From Streptomyces sp. PT12 (lineage in GTDB: Bacteria > Actinomycetota > Actinomycetes > Streptomycetales > Streptomycetaceae), in the NCBI RefSeq assembly GCF_003311645.1, contig NZ_QEST01000137.1, positions 1 through 64,000 on the forward strand: 64,000 bases of DNA. The letters are read 5' to 3'. Positions within the stretch are counted from its first letter, which is position 1; each line of letters starts with the position of its first letter. The notes below the pieces were generated by a model. The model saw only the letters and a list, made by a program, of their open reading frames with translations, ran no database searches and was not told the DNA's origin. This document shows, piece by piece, positions 42,424 through 51,448 of the stretch. Position numbers and translations under genes: made by a program.

Positions 42424-43095
42424 ATGCCCGGCACCGGCGGACACGGCGCGCACGAAGCGGAGTCCGACGGGGACGCCGGCGGGGACGTCGGCGAGGACGT
42501 CGGCGGGGACGTCGGCGGCGAGTTCGATGACTTCTTCGAGCGGCACCACGCCGAGCTGTCCCGGCTGGCCCATCTGCTGCTCGGCGGCGGGGGCGGGGCG
42601 GGCGACGCGGACGACCTGGCCGCCGACGCGCTCGTGGCCGTGTGGCGCCACTGGGACCGGGTGCGCGCGGCGCGTTTCCCCCTCGCGTACGCGCGGGGCG
42701 TGGTGGCGAACATGGCCCGCGCGCGGATCCGCGCCGAGACGCGGGAGCGCCGCAGGATCGCGCTGTTCTGGTCGGGGCAGCCCTGGCGGGACGGTGCGGC
42801 GGACGCGCCCGACGTGCCCGCGGTGCTCGATGTGCGCGCGGCGCTGCGGCGCCTGCCGCACCGGAAGCGGGCCTGTGTGGTGCTGCGGCACGCGTTCGAC
42901 CTGTCCGAGCGCGACACGGCGCGCGCCCTCGGCATCTCCGTGGGTACGGTGAAGAGCCAGACCTCGCGCGGCATGGCCGAGTTGGAACGGCTGCTGACCG
43001 AGGGCGGGCCCCGGGGCAGGCCCGAGGGAGGCGGCCGGACACGGGAGTTGCTCCGGGCGCTGCGCACGGGGCCCGAGCAGCGGGGCAGTTGGTGA
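42424..43095 (+). CDS. SigE-family ECF RNA polymerase sigma factor
   Basis: 223 residues. Region 2: FFERHHAELSRLAHLLLGGG, DADDLAADALVAVWRHWDRV; region 4: LPHRKRACVVLRHAFDLSER, DTARALGISVGTVKSQTSRG. The first 30 residues are an acidic Gly/Asp/Val repeat (GGDVGEDVGGDVGG) from a 12-base tandem repeat, absent from most relatives. Overlaps a putative anti-sigma gene by GTGA. Confidence 0.92.
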   Translation: MPGTGGHGAHEAESDGDAGGDVGEDVGGDVGGEFDDFFERHHAELSRLAHLLLGGGGGAGDADDLAADALVAVWRHWDRVRAARFPLAYARGVVANMARARIRAETRERRRIALFWSGQPWRDGAADAPDVPAVLDVRAALRRLPHRKRACVVLRHAFDLSERDTARALGISVGTVKSQTSRGMAELERLLTEGGPRGRPEGGGRTRELLRALRTGPEQRGSW

Positions 43096-43763
43096 CCGGG
43101 GGGCGCGTGGGCGAGGGCAAGGACCTGAGACGGCTGCTGCGCGCGGCGGCCGACGAGCACAGCCCCGACCGCGCGCGGATGCGGGCGCGCGTGGCGCGCG
43201 GCATGGTGGAGGAAGCGAACGCGGCGGAGGCGGCGCGCGGTCGGCGCCCCCGGCGGGGAAGGGCGCGCGGGTGGCCCAGGGCGGCGGGCGCGGTGCTGGC
43301 GCTTGGCGCGACGCTCGGCGGGGCCGCGGTGGTCGCCGGCCTCGCCGAGGGCGGCGGGCGGGCGGCGGTCAGCGAGGTCGCGCTCCCCTCGTCGGGAGCG
43401 CTCGACCCGGGCAGCGGGGAGCGCTGGTCGCAGAGCAACGTCACGGTGGAGACGGCCGAGCCGCTGACGGCGTTCACGGTGGAGCTGCGGGTGGCGCTCG
43501 GCGAGGGCGTGCGGCCCACCGGGGCCTGGCGTTCGCTGCCCGGCGACGACTTCGATGTGACGGTGGGCGTGGAGGAGGGCGCGCTGGTGTTCCGGTGGGA
43601 GCTGCGCCCGGGGGCCGAAGTGCCACCGGGTGAGCATGTGTTCGCCGGGCGGTACGACCACGAGGCCGGGCCGCGGGACACGGCGGGCGACCGCTATGCG
43701 GTGGCGGGCGAGGGGCCGGGGGTCGAGGTGACGGCTGAAGGCCGTTTCCCCGGATCGCGCTAA
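43092..43763 (+). CDS. Putative anti-sigma factor, single-span membrane protein
   Basis: 223 residues. Cytosolic N-terminus of about 70 residues (KDLRRLLRAAADEHSPDRAR), one membrane helix (PRAAGAVLALGATLGGAAVV), and an extracytoplasmic beta domain (NVTVETAEPLTAFTVELRVA). Translationally coupled to the sigma gene, so it is most likely its membrane-bound antagonist. No zinc-binding anti-sigma motif is visible. Confidence 0.84.
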   Translation: MTGGRVGEGKDLRRLLRAAADEHSPDRARMRARVARGMVEEANAAEAARGRRPRRGRARGWPRAAGAVLALGATLGGAAVVAGLAEGGGRAAVSEVALPSSGALDPGSGERWSQSNVTVETAEPLTAFTVELRVALGEGVRPTGAWRSLPGDDFDVTVGVEEGALVFRWELRPGAEVPPGEHVFAGRYDHEAGPRDTAGDRYAVAGEGPGVEVTAEGRFPGSR

Positions 43764-44126
43764 TTGAATTCCTGGGGTGGCGCCGAAGGCCGGGGGAAGA
43801 AATTCGGATGCCGAATCCCGGCCTATTCCGGATACACCTCTCGGGGCCTCGTCTTCCCGCTTCGACGGCTTCTAAACGGTACGTTCGCGGGTTCTTGACA
43901 CACCACAGGACGGATCCCGGACGGTCACGCGGTTGTTACAAAGCTGTGACTTCCCGGCACATCCCGCCCGCTTTGTCCGGTAACTAAAGGGCATAACGCC
44001 ACATTTCCCCGGGATCCTCTGCGCCACCGCCCCGGCCCCCACGCGTGCGCGATAACACATCGGGCTCACCCTGTTAACCCCCTTCGGCGATGCATCTTCA
44101 TCGATGGCTGGGTAAATTCAATCTGC
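43764..44126. other. Intergenic region upstream of ectA
   Basis: 363 bases, AT-richer than the genome. ATTCGG-ATG-CCGAAT (43802-43816) is a small hairpin that may end the sigma/anti-sigma unit. No coding frame is credible on either strand. The ectA promoter must lie here; TAAATT (44113-44118) sits nine bases before the ectA ATG. Confidence 0.7.
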
Positions 44127-44744
44127 ATGAGCCCCGCACAAGCGGACCATACACGTCCCACCCCAGATTTCCTGGACAACGATTTTCCGGCAGGCCGAGA
44201 AGGGCTGGCGCTCGACATACCCCGCCTCGCGGACGGCGCGGCCCTGTGGCGCATCGCCCGCGACTCCCGGGTCCTGGACCTCAACTCCCCCTACAGTTAC
44301 CTCCTGTGGTGCCGTGACTACTCCGGCACGTCTATCGTGGCGAGGGCCGCCTCGGGCGAACCGGTCGGTTTTATCACCGGCTACACCCGCCCCGAGGTCC
44401 CGCGCACCCTGCTGATCTGGCAGGTCGCGGTGGATCAAGGGCAGCGTGGACGCGGCCTCGCTGCCGCGATGCTGGACGCGTTGACCGACCGCGCGGCCCG
44501 TGAGTGGGGGGTGAATCTCGTCGAGACCACCGTCACCCCGGACAACATCGCGTCGGACCGCCTCTTCGCCTCGTTCGCCGCCCGGCGCGGCGCCGAGCTG
44601 ACGCGCGAGGTGCTGTTCGACGCGGCCGTCTTCCCCGACGGCCAGGGCCACGAGCCCGAGGTGCTGTACCGGATCGGCCCCCTGACCGGGCGCGACGCCG
44701 AGGAGCCACGCGGGCGCGCGGACCGCGCCACCGCGGGGCGCTGA
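44127..44744 (+). CDS. ectA: L-2,4-diaminobutyrate acetyltransferase
   Basis: 205 residues, GNAT fold. LDLNSPYSYLLWCRDYSGTS and VGFITGYTRPEVPRTLLIWQ are EctA signatures; acetyl-CoA is bound at VAVDQGQRGRGLAAAML; TVTPDNIASDRLFASFA follows. Makes N-gamma-acetyl-DABA, step two of ectoine synthesis. No SD precedes the ATG, and a -10-like TAAATT nine bases upstream would place the transcript start at the ATG: the gene may be leaderless. First of ectABCD. Confidence 0.95.
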   Translation: MSPAQADHTRPTPDFLDNDFPAGREGLALDIPRLADGAALWRIARDSRVLDLNSPYSYLLWCRDYSGTSIVARAASGEPVGFITGYTRPEVPRTLLIWQVAVDQGQRGRGLAAAMLDALTDRAAREWGVNLVETTVTPDNIASDRLFASFAARRGAELTREVLFDAAVFPDGQGHEPEVLYRIGPLTGRDAEEPRGRADRATAGR

Positions 44745-44817
44745 CCCCGCGGCGGCGCCGCCCGGCGCCCCCGATCCACCGAACGCCCTCGCACATCCCC
44801 TGAACCAGGAGTCTCCC

Positions 44818-46086
44818 GTGACCATCACCCAGCCGGACCTGAGCGTCTTCACCACCCTGGAGTCGGAGGTGCGGAGCTACTGCCGTGGCTGGCCCACCGT
44901 CTTCGACCGGGCCCAGGGCAGCTACCTGTACGACGAGGACGGCCACATGTTCCTCGACTTCTTCGCCGGAGCGGGCTCACTCAACTACGGCCACAACAAC
45001 CCCGTGCTCAAACGCGCCCTGCTCGACTACCTGGAGCGGGACGGCATCACGCATGGCCTGGACATGTCCACCACGGCCAAGCGGGCGTTCCTCGAGACGT
45101 TCCGCGACGTGGTGCTCAGGCCGCGCGACCTGGACTACAAGGTGATGTTCCCCGGGCCCACCGGCACCAACTCGGTCGAGGCCGCGCTCAAGCTGGCCCG
45201 CAAGGCCAAGGGCCGCGAGTCGATCATCTCGTTCACCAACGCCTTCCACGGCATGTCGCTCGGATCGCTCGCCGTGACGGGCAACGCGTTCAAGCGCGCC
45301 GGGGCCGGGATCCCGCTGGTGCACGGCACGCCGATGCCGTTCGACGACTACCTCCAGGGCCAGACGCCCGACTTCATCTGGTTCGAGCGGCTGCTCGAGG
45401 ACGCGGGCTCCGGGCTCAACAAGCCCGCCGCCGCCATCGTCGAGACCGTCCAGGGCGAAGGCGGCGTCAACGTCGCCAGCCCCGAGTGGCTGCGCGGCCT
45501 GGCCGACCTGTGCGCGCGCCACGACATGCTGCTGATCGTCGACGACATCCAGATGGGCTGCGGGCGCACCGGGCCGTTCTTCTCGTTCGAGGACGCGGGC
45601 ATCGTCCCCGACATCGTCACGGTGTCCAAGTCCATCAGCGGCTACGGGCTGCCAATGGCGCTGACCCTCTTCAAGCCCGAACTCGACCTGTGGGAGCCGG
45701 GCGAGCACAACGGGACGTTCCGCGGCCACAACCCCGCGTTCGTCACGTCCGCCGCCGCGCTCGACATGTACTGGACCGACGGGCAGATGGAGAAGCAGAC
45801 CCTCAGCAGGGGCGACCAGGTCGAGGCCGGGCTGCGCGCCATCGCCGCCGAGCACGCGGGCAGCGGCGCGTCGGTCCGCGGGCGCGGCCTGGTGTGGGGC
45901 CTGACGTTCGACGACGTCACGCGCGCGACGGCCGTGTGCCGCCGGGCGTTCGAGCTGGGGCTGCTGCTTGAGACCTCGGGCCCGCAGAGCGAGGTGGTCA
46001 AGCTGCTGCCCGCGCTGACCATGACGCCCGAGGAGCTGGACGAGGGCCTGCGCATCCTCACGCGCGCCGTCCGCGAGACCGCCTGA
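44818..46086 (+). CDS. ectB: Diaminobutyrate--2-oxoglutarate transaminase
   Basis: 422 residues from GTG (AGGAGT upstream). Class III aminotransferase: SYLYDEDGHMFLDFFAGAGS, FPGPTGTNSVEAALKLARK, aromatic FHGMSLGSLAVTGN, DDIQMGCGRTGPFF, and the PLP lysine in VTVSKSISGYGLPMAL. Converts aspartate semialdehyde to DABA, first committed step of ectoine synthesis. Confidence 0.96.
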   Translation: MTITQPDLSVFTTLESEVRSYCRGWPTVFDRAQGSYLYDEDGHMFLDFFAGAGSLNYGHNNPVLKRALLDYLERDGITHGLDMSTTAKRAFLETFRDVVLRPRDLDYKVMFPGPTGTNSVEAALKLARKAKGRESIISFTNAFHGMSLGSLAVTGNAFKRAGAGIPLVHGTPMPFDDYLQGQTPDFIWFERLLEDAGSGLNKPAAAIVETVQGEGGVNVASPEWLRGLADLCARHDMLLIVDDIQMGCGRTGPFFSFEDAGIVPDIVTVSKSISGYGLPMALTLFKPELDLWEPGEHNGTFRGHNPAFVTSAAALDMYWTDGQMEKQTLSRGDQVEAGLRAIAAEHAGSGASVRGRGLVWGLTFDDVTRATAVCRRAFELGLLLETSGPQSEVVKLLPALTMTPEELDEGLRILTRAVRETA

Positions 46087-46167
46087 CCGTGCCCGCCGCC
46101 CGACCGGCCCACGGCTCGACCGGCCGCCGAGGCGAACGAAGAAGCGAACGAAAGGGAAGAGACCACT

Positions 46168-46563
46168 GTGATCGTCCGATCGCTGAGCGACATCGAGGGA
46201 ACCGACCGCGACGTGGAGTCCGCCTCAGGCACCTGGCGCAGCAAGCGCCTGGTCCTGGCCAAGGAGGGCGTGGGGTTCTCGTTCCACGAGACCGTGCTCT
46301 ACGCGGGCACGGAGACCAGCATGTGGTACGCCAACCACATCGAGGCGGTCTTCTGCGTCGAGGGCGAGGCCGAGCTGACCAACGACGAGACCGGCGAGAA
46401 GCACTGGATCAGCCCCGGCACGATGTACCTGCTCGACGGCCACGAGAAGCACACGCTGCGCCCCAAGACCGACTTCCGCGCGCTGTGCGTGTTCAACCCC
46501 CCGGTCACGGGCCGCGAGGACCACGACGAGAACGGCGTCTACCCCCTGCTCACCGAGGCATGA
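46168..46563 (+). CDS. ectC: L-ectoine synthase
   Basis: 131 residues from GTG; GGGAAGAG upstream. Cupin fold: [60 protein letters not shown]. Cyclises acetyl-DABA to ectoine. Length matches the family. Confidence 0.96.
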   Translation: MIVRSLSDIEGTDRDVESASGTWRSKRLVLAKEGVGFSFHETVLYAGTETSMWYANHIEAVFCVEGEAELTNDETGEKHWISPGTMYLLDGHEKHTLRPKTDFRALCVFNPPVTGREDHDENGVYPLLTEA

Positions 46564-46623
46564 GACCCCCGCGCCCCGTGGGGGACGGCCGCGACGAGTG
46601 AAGGAGAGAGAGGAAGCAACCCC

Positions 46624-47523
46624 ATGACCACCGCACCCGAACGCACCGCCGACCTGTATCCCACCCGAGGGACCACCGAGGTGGCCACCCCCCGCCAGGA
46701 CCCCGTCGTGTGGTCGTCGGCCGACGCCCCAGGACCGTTCACCCAGGCGGAGCTCGCGGGGCATGAACGGGACGGGTTCACCACCGTGGAAGCGCTTATC
46801 ACCCCCGAGGAAGTGGCCGTGTACCGGGCCGAGTTGGACCGGCTGGTCAGCGACCCCGCGGTGCGGGCGGACGAGCGTTCCATCGTGGAGCCCGCGTCCC
46901 AGGAGATCAGGTCCGTCTTCGAGGTGCACAGGATCAGCGACGTCTTCGCCCGGCTGGTGCGCGACCCGCGCGTGGTGGGCCGGGCGCGGCAGATCCTCGG
47001 CTCGGACGTGTATGTCCACCAGAGCCGGATCAACGTCAAGCCCGGCTTCGGCGCCAGCGGCTTCTACTGGCACTCCGACTTCGAGACCTGGCACGCCGAG
47101 GACGGCATGCCCCGGATGCGCGCGGTGTCGGTGTCGATCGCCCTCACGGAGAACTTCGCCACCAACGGCGGCCTGATGATCATGCCGGGCTCGCACCAGA
47201 CGTTCCTCGGCTGCGCGGGCGAGACGCCCAAGGACAACTACAAGAAGTCCCTCCAGATGCAGGAGGCGGGCACCCCGTCAGACGAGGCGCTCACCGGCTT
47301 CGCCGACCGGCACGGCATCAGGCTCTTCACGGGCAAGGCGGGCTCGGCCACCTGGTTCGACTGCAACTGCATGCACGGCTCGGGGGACAACATCACCCCG
47401 TATGCGCGCAGCAACGTCTTCATCGTGTTCAACAGCGTGGAGAACGCGGCGGTCGAGCCCTTCGCGGCCCCGGTCCGCCGCCCCGAGTACATCGGCGCAA
47501 GGGACTTCACCCCGGTGCGCTGA
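46624..47523 (+). CDS. ectD: Ectoine 5-hydroxylase
   Basis: 299 residues, Fe(II)/2-oxoglutarate dioxygenase. Iron ligands His and Asp in FYWHSDFETWHAEDGMPRMR, distal His in CMHGSGDNITPYARSN; signature QSRINVKPGFGASGFYW. Produces 5-hydroxyectoine, so the strain can make both solutes. AGGAAG upstream. Followed by three 17-base repeats and a strong terminator. Confidence 0.96.
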   Translation: MTTAPERTADLYPTRGTTEVATPRQDPVVWSSADAPGPFTQAELAGHERDGFTTVEALITPEEVAVYRAELDRLVSDPAVRADERSIVEPASQEIRSVFEVHRISDVFARLVRDPRVVGRARQILGSDVYVHQSRINVKPGFGASGFYWHSDFETWHAEDGMPRMRAVSVSIALTENFATNGGLMIMPGSHQTFLGCAGETPKDNYKKSLQMQEAGTPSDEALTGFADRHGIRLFTGKAGSATWFDCNCMHGSGDNITPYARSNVFIVFNSVENAAVEPFAAPVRRPEYIGARDFTPVR

Positions 47524-47525
47524 GC

Positions 47526-47576
47526 GCGGCCTTGTGTGACCCGCGGCCTTGTGTGACCCGCGGCCTTGTGTGACCG
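47526..47576. repeat. 17-base tandem repeat, three copies
   Basis: GCGGCCTTGTGTGACCC twice and GCGGCCTTGTGTGACCG once, starting two bases after the ectD stop and running into the terminator stem. Confidence 0.95.
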
Positions 47577-47621
47577 GCGCCCGGCCGACCGCTCCGTTTC
47601 ATGGGCGGTCGGCCGGGCGCC
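47576..47621 (+). terminator. Terminator of the ectABCD operon
   Basis: Perfect 17-base-pair stem (GGCGCCCGGCCGACCGC and its complement) with a 12-base loop. Followed by GCTGTTGTA; only a weak T-tract. Confidence 0.88.
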
Positions 47622-47770
47622 GCTGTTGTACCCTCCGGAGCGTTCACCGGAGCGTTCATGTGAAAGGTCGGCCCGCGCGCGGGCCTGGAGAGCAAGGGAG
47701 AGTCGGATGCGGCGTCACCTCGGAGCGACCGAGCTGCTGTCACCCCCCTCCCCCACCTCCGAGGACCTTC

Positions 47771-49831
47771 GTGCCCGCCCCTCCTGTACCCGACCTTTCT
47801 GTGCCCGCCCCTTCGAGCACCCTGAACCTGGGCGTCCTCGCCCACGTCGACGCGGGTAAGACCAGCCTCACCGAGCGACTGCTGTTCGACCACGGGGCCA
47901 TCCCCGAACTCGGCAGCGTCGACGCCGGATCGACGCGCACCGACAGCGGCGAGCTCGAGCGCGGCATCACGATCCGCTCCGCGGTCGCCGCGTTCGCCAC
48001 GGGCGACACCCAGGTCAACGTCGTGGACACCCCGGGACACCCCGACTTCATCGCCGAGGTCGAACGCGCCCTGTCCGTGCTCGACGGCGCGGTGCTCGTG
48101 CTGTCCGCCGTCGAGGGCGTCCAGGCGCAGACCCGCGTCCTGATGCGGTCGCTGCGTCGACTGCGCCTTCCCACGCTGCTGTTCATCAACAAGATCGACC
48201 GCGTGGGCGCCCGCACCGAAGGGCTGCTGGCCGACATCAGGCGCCATCTCGCCCCCGGCATCGTGCCGTTGAGCACCGTCCGGGACCCCGGCACGGACCG
48301 CGCCCTGGCCGTCGCCCTGCCGCTGGGCGAGGCCGCGGCCGAGGCGCTCGCCGAGCACGACGACGCCCTGCTGGCCCGCCTCGTGGACGGAACGCCGCCG
48401 CCCGCGCGGGAGTTGGCCGCGCCGCTGGCCGAGCAGACCGCGGCGGGCCTGGTGCACCCGGTCTTCTTCGGCTCCGCGCTCACCGGCGAGGGCGTGGCCC
48501 AACTGACCGAGGGCATCAGGACGTTGCTGCGCCCGCCAGCCCCCGATCCCCACGCGCCCGCGCGGGGCACGGTGTTCGCCGTGGAACGGGCTGGGGGCGG
48601 GCGCAAGGTCGCCTATCTGCGGCTGTTCGCGGGCACGGTCAGGGAGCGGGAGCGCCTCACGTTCCACCGCCCCGACGGCGGCCGCCACCGGGGCCGGGTC
48701 ACCGGGCTCGACGTCGTGACCGCGGCCGGGGCGGGGCGCGGGGCGGGGCATGTCGGCGAGGCGGGGAATGCCGGTGGGGCGCTGACGGCGGGCGGGATTG
48801 CGCGGCTGAGCGGGCTGCCTGGCGTGCGGGTGGGCGACGTGCTGGGCGAACGTTCCCCCTCCGGCGCGGGGCAGCGCGTTCCGCACGTTCCGCACTTTGC
48901 GCGGCCGGGGCTCGAGACGGTGGTGCGGCCCCAACAGCCCGGGCGCGAGGCCGCGTTGCACGCCGCGCTGACGACCCTCGCGGACGATGACCCGCTGATC
49001 CGCACCCGCCCCGCGGGCGGCGGGGCGACCTCGGTGCTGCTGTACGGGGCGGTGCAGCGCGAGGTCATCGGGGACCGGCTGCGGCGGGAGTTCGGCGTGG
49101 CGGCGGCGTTCGAGCCGATCACCCCCGTCCTGGTCGAACGGCCGCTCGGCACGGGCGAGTCGGTGTGGGAGTTCGCCCGCCACGGCCCGAACGACTTCTG
49201 GGCGACGGTCGGCCTCCGCGTCGAGCCCGCCCCGCCCGGCAGCGGGATCGCGTTCACCCGGGACGTCGAATGGGGCGCGCTCCCCCGGGCGTTCCACCGC
49301 GCGATCGAGGAGGCGGCGCGGCGCGCGCTCCAACAGGGCCTGTACGGCTGGGAGGTGGTCGACTGCGCGGTCACCGTGACCCGCATCGGCTACGACGCGC
49401 CCATGAGCACCGCGGCCGACTTCCGCGACGTGACGCCGATCGTGCTCCACCGCGCCCTGCGGGCGGCCCACGTCCGGGTCCACGAGCCGTGCCAGCGCGT
49501 GGAGTTGGAGGTCCCGCCCGCCACGTCGGGCGCCGTGACGGGCCTGCTTGCCGCGCTGGGCGCGGACATCGGCGCATCGTTCGCACGCGGCGGCTCATGG
49601 GTGCTCATGGCCGACCTCCCGGTCCGCGTCGTCCAGGAGTTGACGGCGGCCCTGCCCGGACTCACCCATGGCGAGGGCGCGTTGTGGTCCCACCCCGCCC
49701 CCACCCGCCCGGTCAGGGGCGCTCCGCCGCGCCGCGAGCGGTTCGACGGGAATCCGCTGAACCTCGACGAGTATCTGCGGTTTCTCGCGGATCGGAGCTT
49801 GACCGCGGCGCGGGGGGTGGGTGGGGGGTGA
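47771..49831 (+). CDS. OtrA/TetM-like translational GTPase (tetracycline ribosomal protection family)
   Basis: 686 residues from GTG 47771, chosen for GAGGA six bases upstream; GTG 47801 is possible. EF-G-like: G1 AHVDAGKTSLTERLL, TRTDSGELERGITIRSA, G3 VDTPGHPDFIAEVE, G4 LFINKIDR, then domains II-V ending GNPLNLDEYLRFLADRS. Closest remembered relatives are OtrA and Tet(M), which eject tetracycline from the ribosome. A resistance role is likely but substrate range is unknown. No tetracycline biosynthesis genes are nearby. Confidence 0.9.
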   Translation: MPAPPVPDLSVPAPSSTLNLGVLAHVDAGKTSLTERLLFDHGAIPELGSVDAGSTRTDSGELERGITIRSAVAAFATGDTQVNVVDTPGHPDFIAEVERALSVLDGAVLVLSAVEGVQAQTRVLMRSLRRLRLPTLLFINKIDRVGARTEGLLADIRRHLAPGIVPLSTVRDPGTDRALAVALPLGEAAAEALAEHDDALLARLVDGTPPPARELAAPLAEQTAAGLVHPVFFGSALTGEGVAQLTEGIRTLLRPPAPDPHAPARGTVFAVERAGGGRKVAYLRLFAGTVRERERLTFHRPDGGRHRGRVTGLDVVTAAGAGRGAGHVGEAGNAGGALTAGGIARLSGLPGVRVGDVLGERSPSGAGQRVPHVPHFARPGLETVVRPQQPGREAALHAALTTLADDDPLIRTRPAGGGATSVLLYGAVQREVIGDRLRREFGVAAAFEPITPVLVERPLGTGESVWEFARHGPNDFWATVGLRVEPAPPGSGIAFTRDVEWGALPRAFHRAIEEAARRALQQGLYGWEVVDCAVTVTRIGYDAPMSTAADFRDVTPIVLHRALRAAHVRVHEPCQRVELEVPPATSGAVTGLLAALGADIGASFARGGSWVLMADLPVRVVQELTAALPGLTHGEGALWSHPAPTRPVRGAPPRRERFDGNPLNLDEYLRFLADRSLTAARGVGGG

Positions 49832-50411
49832 ACGGGGCCCCGCGGGCGGCTGTGGCGGCGGCTACCGGCCGGATGTCCTCCCGTTCGCCGTCGGCCGGGT
49901 TGACGCTTTCGTGGTGGGTGCGGGTCACCGAGGGCACCTACGGGAGAGGGGGCGTCGGGTGACCGGCCGTCCCGGTAGCCGGTCGGTTTCGCTGCTGGCC
50001 GGGATCGTTCGCCGAACGGGCGCGGCCGCGGCGGTAGTTGACGGCCGTTCTCCCGGTGGTCGGTTGCGGTGGCGCGCACCCTTCGGGCCTGCCCTGGCCG
50101 CCGCCATCGTCGTTCACCGCGCGCACGTTGAGCTCAGGGAGCATGCCGGGGCGGGGCGGGCGCGCGCGTCGTTCAGCGGGCTCGTTCGCCTTGATGCCCC
50201 GCTTACGCGGGGACAGGTGCTCCTCTGACACGGGGCACGTTCTGTTCAGCGCAAAGCGTGCCGCGTGCCCGACCGGCAGGCGGCCGACCGCGAACCCAGC
50301 GGAGCGAGGGACTGTTTCGCGGGTGTGTCCTCGGGTAAGGTTCCCATATCATGGGAGCGCTCCCAACCCGGAACCATCCCCCACTCCCTTCCGGAAGACG
50401 GAGACCGCACA
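49832..50411. other. 580-base gap before the LPMO gene
   Basis: No convincing gene on either strand. Contains a solitary hairpin CCCCGCTTACGCGGGG (50197-50212) and, near its end, the CebR box. The left part shows decayed coding-like composition but no recognisable domain. Confidence 0.7.
50352..50365. promoter_or_regulatory. CebR box
   Basis: TGGGAGCGCTCCCA, a perfect 14-base palindrome identical to the operator bound by the cellobiose repressor CebR in Streptomyces, 46 bases before the LPMO start codon. Confidence 0.9.
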
Positions 50412-51089
50412 ATGTACGCAGAGACCCCCACACGCCGCTGGACGCTGCGGGTGATCACGCCGGTGATGGCCGCGGTCGTCGGCCTGCTCACCCTGTTCAT
50501 GAGTCCCTGGAGCGACTCGGCCAGCGCCCATGGCTCGATCGTGGAGCCCGCCTCCAGGAGCTACGGCTGCTGGGACCGCTGGGGCAGCGACCACATGAAC
50601 CCGGACATGGCGGTGGAAGACCCCATGTGCTGGCAGGCGTTCCAGGCCAACCCGAACACCATGTGGAACTGGATGAGCCTGTTCCGGGAGAACCTGGCGG
50701 GCAACTTCCAGGGCTCGATCCCCAACGGCAAGCTGTGCAGCGCCGGTGACGCCCAGGGCGGCCTGGCCACCTCGCTCGACAACCCCGGCGAGTGGACCAC
50801 CACGGACGTCGGCAGCAACTTCAGCGTCCACCTGTACGACACGGCAAGCCACGGCGCGGACTACTTCCAGGTGTATGTCACCAGGCAGGGCTTCGACCCC
50901 ACCACCGACGCCCTGGGCTGGGACGACCTCGAGCTGGTCGAGGAGACCGGGAGCTACCCGCCCGCGCAGGACATCACGTTCGACGTCAGCGCCCCGGGCC
51001 GTTCGGGGCACCACATCGTCTACACGATCTGGCAGGCATCGCACCTCGACCAGACGTACTTCATCTGCAGCGACGTCAACTTCACATGA
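50412..51089 (+). CDS. AA10 lytic polysaccharide monooxygenase
   Basis: 225 residues. The signal peptide ends at SASA, exposing His1 of the mature chain (HGSIVEPASRSYGCW). The second copper histidine is in ASHGADYFQVYVTRQGFDP; QASHLDQTYFICSDVNF ends the protein. No carbohydrate-binding module. Sequence is close to ScLPMO10B as remembered, an enzyme acting on chitin and cellulose. Oxidatively cleaves crystalline polysaccharide outside the cell. A CebR box upstream links expression to cellobiose. Confidence 0.94.
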   Translation: MYAETPTRRWTLRVITPVMAAVVGLLTLFMSPWSDSASAHGSIVEPASRSYGCWDRWGSDHMNPDMAVEDPMCWQAFQANPNTMWNWMSLFRENLAGNFQGSIPNGKLCSAGDAQGGLATSLDNPGEWTTTDVGSNFSVHLYDTASHGADYFQVYVTRQGFDPTTDALGWDDLELVEETGSYPPAQDITFDVSAPGRSGHHIVYTIWQASHLDQTYFICSDVNFT

Positions 51090-51111
51090 GCTGACGGTCA
51101 TTGAGCCGCAC

Positions 51112-51144
51112 GGGCCCCGGCGGGCGTGTCGTCCGCCGGGGCCC
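51112..51144 (+). terminator. Terminator hairpin after the LPMO gene
   Basis: Perfect 12-base-pair stem GGGCCCCGGCGG / CCGCCGGGGCCC with a nine-base loop, 22 bases after the stop codon. Confidence 0.82.
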
Positions 51145-51277
51145 ACCCATGAGCCGCCTATGAGCCGTTGGACCAGGGCCGGGCGCAGAGCACGAGGCGG
51201 TGGCCGTCGGGGGCCTCGATCGTGACGCCCGGCCCGAGTGCTGCCATATCGGCCCTGGTCCCGGGGGCGGAGCGGCG

Positions 51278-51448
51278 TCATCTCTCCTGCGACCACCCGC
51301 CTCCGCCCGTTCCGCCGCCGCCTCCGCCCGCGCCGCCGGTGGACGAGCCACCCGAGCTGTCGCCGTCGGCAGCCGACGCCCCGCAGGCCGCCAGCACACA
51401 GGCCGCGACCACGGCCATCAGCGCGTTCCAAGGCCGCATCCGCCGCAT
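51278..51448 (-). CDS. Small predicted lipoprotein, function unknown
   Basis: 56 residues: MRRMRPWNALMAVVAACVLA then a lipobox LAAC, followed by ASAADGDSS and a Gly/Ser/Thr-rich tail. GAGGAGG seven bases before ATG 51448 makes translation credible. The same frame continues after the TGA stop for about 40 codons to TAG, with a tidy sequence (MAALGPGVTIEAPDGHRLVL) that looks coding; the gene may have been longer before an inactivating stop. Confidence 0.55.
   Translation of the reverse strand: MRRMRPWNALMAVVAACVLAACGASAADGDSSGGSSTGGAGGGGGGTGGGGWSQER

Noticed and set aside
43872-44284. Minus-strand small open frames upstream of and across ectA
   Set aside because: No SD, no similarity, and they cross the ectA coding strand.
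50190-50225. CRISPR-like repeat (CCCCGCTTACGCGGGG with type I-E look)
   Set aside because: Only one copy, no spacers, no cas genes; it is an isolated hairpin.
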